Below are positions 61,769 to 64,000 of a DNA stretch of 64,000 nt, one piece after another. The notes beneath the pieces are model-generated. The model worked only from the letters and a program-made list of their open reading frames with translations, had not been told where the DNA came from and searched no databases. The position numbers were made by a program, and so were the translations under genes. Every line of letters begins with the position of its first letter. Within the stretch, counting starts at the first letter, position 1. The stretch is from Gordonia amicalis NBRC 100051 = JCM 11271 (GTDB lineage: Bacteria > Actinomycetota > Actinomycetes > Mycobacteriales > Mycobacteriaceae). The stretch spans positions 166,012 through 230,011 of the forward strand of contig NZ_BANS01000007.1 in the NCBI RefSeq assembly GCF_000332995.1. The letters are read 5' to 3'.

Positions 61769-63940
61769 TTGTCCGTGTCGCCCGCCCCGCTCGTCCCCGA
61801 ACCCAGCAGCGTCTTCGACCTCCCGAGGAGGCTGTCCGCCAAAGCCGACCCCGTACTCATCGCGGACGACGAGCGCCACCTGGCCATGCTCGCCGCGAGT
61901 CTCACCGAGAGCATCGACGACGCCACCGCCCGGATCGAGGCCCTCCGACGGTCCGAAGGCGGTGGTGGACGACGAGCACTGGATCGCGATCTGGAGATCC
62001 ACCAGACGCTCTCCCGCGTACGCGCTCTGCAACGCTTCAGCCTCGAGGCATGCCTGGGTCGTATCGTCGGCACCGACGGCGAGGTCCTCTACATCGGTCG
62101 CCTCGGCCTGACGGGGTCCGACGGTGCGACGTTGCTCGTCGACTGGCGTACCCCGCTGGCAGCTCCGTTCTTCGCCGCCACGCTGCGTGAGCCCGCGGGC
62201 CTGGTGAGCCGACGCCGCTACCGATGGACCCGAGGCCGCATCACCGACTACTGGGATGAGGTGTTCGTCGACGACCCGGCGGTCCTCGACCGGCACGCCG
62301 CACTCGACGACCAGTCGGCGTTCATCGCCGATCTCGCGGCCGTCCGTTCGCCGCGGATGCGGGATGTGCTGGGTACGATCGCTGCCGATCAGGACGAGAT
62401 CATCCGCGCCGGTTCCCATGGGGCCCTGGTCGTCGACGGTGGTCCCGGAACGGGCAAGACGGTGGTGGCGCTGCATCGGGCCGCGTATCTCGTGTACGCC
62501 GATCCCCGACTCGCCGGGAATCGCGGCGGACTCCTCGTCGTCGGTCCGCACCGCCCGTACCTCGCCTACGTCGCCGACGTGTTGCCGAGTCTCGGGGAGG
62601 GCAGCGTACAGACGTGCACGCTGTCCGATCTGGTCGTCGAAGGAGCTTCGGCGACAACGGAATCCGATGCTCACGTCGCACGGCTGAAGTCGTCGGCGGG
62701 CATGGTCGGGGCGATCGAGCCGGCCGTGGCGTTCTACGAACAACCACCGACGACGCCGCTCGTCGTCGAAACCCCCTGGGCTGAGGTCACTCTCACCGCA
62801 GCGGACTGGGCGGAGGCATTCGATGTGCCCGAGCCGGGGACGCCGCACAACGACGGTCGCGACGAGGTGTGGGAGGAACTCGTGTCGATCATCGCTGCCC
62901 GGCATGACGATGACGTCCCGTTCGGAGCACTGCGTTGTGCTCTCGCGTCCAACCCGGAGCTCACGTCCGCGTTCAACCGCGCATGGCCGGTTCTGCGGCC
63001 GGCGGAAATCGTCGGCGACCTCTGGTCGGTGCCGGCGTACCTGCGCCGGTGCGCGCCGTGGCTGACGCCCGAGCAGGTGAGTGCCCTGCAGCGCGATCGC
63101 CCGGACGCGTGCACCGACGCCGACCTCCCGCTGCTCGACGCGGCGCGACGCCGGATCGGCGACCCCGAAGCCGCCATGCGGAGACGCCGTCGGCGGGCGA
63201 CGGTCGACGCCGAGCACGAGCGGATGAGCCAGGTGGTCGAGGACCTCATCGCGGCGCAGGTGCACGACGACGGCGAGGGACTCATGACCATGCTCCGGGG
63301 TGAGGACCTGCGCAACGCGCTCGACGACGGGGTCGTCGCCGACACCGACACCCCGGACCGGTTGGCCGGTCCGTTCGCGCACATCGTCGTCGACGAGGCG
63401 CAGGAACTGACCGATGCCCAGTGGCAGATGCTCCTGCACCGGTGCCCGTCGAAGAGCTTCACGGTGGTCGGCGATCGCGCCCAGGCCCGCCACGGATTCA
63501 CCGAGTCGTGGTCGGAGAGATTGCAGCGGGTCGGCTTCGACGGCGTCACCATGTCGGGGTTGACGATCAATTACCGCACCCCCGAGGAGATCATGACCGA
63601 GGCGGAACCGGTCATCCGCACCGCGCTGCCCGACGCCAACGTCCCGACCTCGGTGCGCCGCACGGGGATTCCCGTCCGGCACGGCGATCGCTCGGAACTC
63701 GCCGGAATCGTCGACGAATGGTTGTCCGCGCACGACGAAGGACTGGTCTGCGTCATCGGCGCTCCGGATGTCGCCGATGCCGACCGGGTTCGGTCGCTGA
63801 CCCCGACCCTTGCCAAAGGGCTCGAGTTCGATCTCGTCGTGCTCGTCGATCCGGAGTCCTTCGGCGAGGGGATCGAAGGCGCCGTGGACCGGTATGTGGC
63901 GATGACGCGGGCGACGCAGCAGTTGGTGGTGCTGAGTTAG
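61769..63940 (+). CDS. helR: RNA polymerase recycling motor ATPase HelR
   Basis: About 723 residues of the HelD/HelR branch of superfamily 1. An N-terminal coiled-coil arm (about 30-95) is followed by a split helicase core with Walker A GGPGTGKT (224-231), Walker B-type IVVDEAQELTDAQW and the C-terminal VAMTRATQQLVVL. HelR displaces rifamycin from RNA polymerase and recycles stalled enzyme. The RAE upstream supports HelR rather than general HelD. TTG 61769 has GGAG 5 nt upstream; GTG 61775 is an alternative. The frame upstream to 61709 overlaps the RAE region and is unlikely to be coding. Confidence 0.92.
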   Translation: MSVSPAPLVPEPSSVFDLPRRLSAKADPVLIADDERHLAMLAASLTESIDDATARIEALRRSEGGGGRRALDRDLEIHQTLSRVRALQRFSLEACLGRIVGTDGEVLYIGRLGLTGSDGATLLVDWRTPLAAPFFAATLREPAGLVSRRRYRWTRGRITDYWDEVFVDDPAVLDRHAALDDQSAFIADLAAVRSPRMRDVLGTIAADQDEIIRAGSHGALVVDGGPGTGKTVVALHRAAYLVYADPRLAGNRGGLLVVGPHRPYLAYVADVLPSLGEGSVQTCTLSDLVVEGASATTESDAHVARLKSSAGMVGAIEPAVAFYEQPPTTPLVVETPWAEVTLTAADWAEAFDVPEPGTPHNDGRDEVWEELVSIIAARHDDDVPFGALRCALASNPELTSAFNRAWPVLRPAEIVGDLWSVPAYLRRCAPWLTPEQVSALQRDRPDACTDADLPLLDAARRRIGDPEAAMRRRRRRATVDAEHERMSQVVEDLIAAQVHDDGEGLMTMLRGEDLRNALDDGVVADTDTPDRLAGPFAHIVVDEAQELTDAQWQMLLHRCPSKSFTVVGDRAQARHGFTESWSERLQRVGFDGVTMSGLTINYRTPEEIMTEAEPVIRTALPDANVPTSVRRTGIPVRHGDRSELAGIVDEWLSAHDEGLVCVIGAPDVADADRVRSLTPTLAKGLEFDLVVLVDPESFGEGIEGAVDRYVAMTRATQQLVVLS

Positions 63941-64000
63941 CCGGGCCGGTCCGACCTGGCAGATCCGTCGACTATCGGGTCTAGTCGGCTACTACGACGC
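63941..64000. other. Sequence after helR, end of window
   Basis: The last 60 bp hold no recognisable gene start, terminator or repeat. Confidence 0.5.

Noticed and set aside
61496..63733. A 745-codon minus-strand open frame opposite helR
   Set aside because: Antisense to HelR motifs and runs through the RAE and hairpin; no start signal or domain.

Overview
The window is high-GC actinobacterial DNA, most likely from Gordonia or a close mycolic-acid relative (Mycobacteriales). The basis is gene content and order. An Rv3143-like response regulator sits directly before a full nuo operon, and a tadA / tadA-associated / tyrA block matches Mycobacterium tuberculosis Rv3752c-Rv3754. MmpS-like, DUF3556, HelR and EspC-like type VII genes are also present, and leaderless promoters (TANNNT 6-7 nt before the start codon) are frequent. 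The genus is an inference; no rRNA is present.

Layout. 1-2.3 kb: LigD-type polymerase and ATP-dependent DNA ligase as two coupled genes (end joining). 2.4-7.3 kb: two queuosine-related genes, gluQ and an unusual tgt, flanking a pair of CBS/CNNM membrane proteins. 7.4-9.6 kb: a lipoprotein, a TipAL-like MerR regulator and a tyrosine phosphatase. 9.9-16.4 kb: a small orphan gene, a degenerate ABC ATPase with a YhgE/Pip membrane protein, glutamate decarboxylase, a membrane protein and an AraC regulator. 16.4-19.1 kb: divergent murF and ddl, separated by a cluster of dispersed repeats.

19.2-35.7 kb is the respiratory core: an atypical response regulator, a promoter with a CRP-like site at the predicted +1, then nuoA-nuoN. 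The operon is tightly coupled, and nuoE and nuoF are one continuous reading frame. Their joint contains a copy of the repeat seen between murF and ddl, duplicated in frame as a 39-bp tandem.

35.8-42.5 kb: LysR regulator, a beta-lactamase-fold serine hydrolase without signal peptide, a penicillin-binding lipoprotein, and a group with type VII secretion features (DUF1023 hydrolase, lipoprotein, EspC-like protein). 42.8-53.8 kb: MFS exporter plus universal stress protein, DUF1275, GNAT, DUF3556, an acyl-CoA dehydrogenase, an XRE regulator and a divergent SDR with an early amber codon. 53.8-56.8 kb: an epoxide-hydrolase-like gene and an FAD oxidoreductase broken by a 4-bp repeat expansion, divergent from a MarR regulator with two palindromic operators. 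56.8-64 kb: tRNA-Ser(CGA), CsbD, a 20-residue-repeat protein, tadA block and tyrA, a glycolipid-binding protein, an MmpS-like protein, and helR preceded by a rifamycin-associated element.

There are no phage genes, insertion sequences, CRISPR arrays or rRNA. The strongest points for follow-up are the NuoE-NuoF fusion carrying repeat DNA, the zinc-site-less tgt, the pseudo-ATPase/YhgE pair, the two reading-frame lesions near 53-54.5 kb, and the RAE-helR unit.
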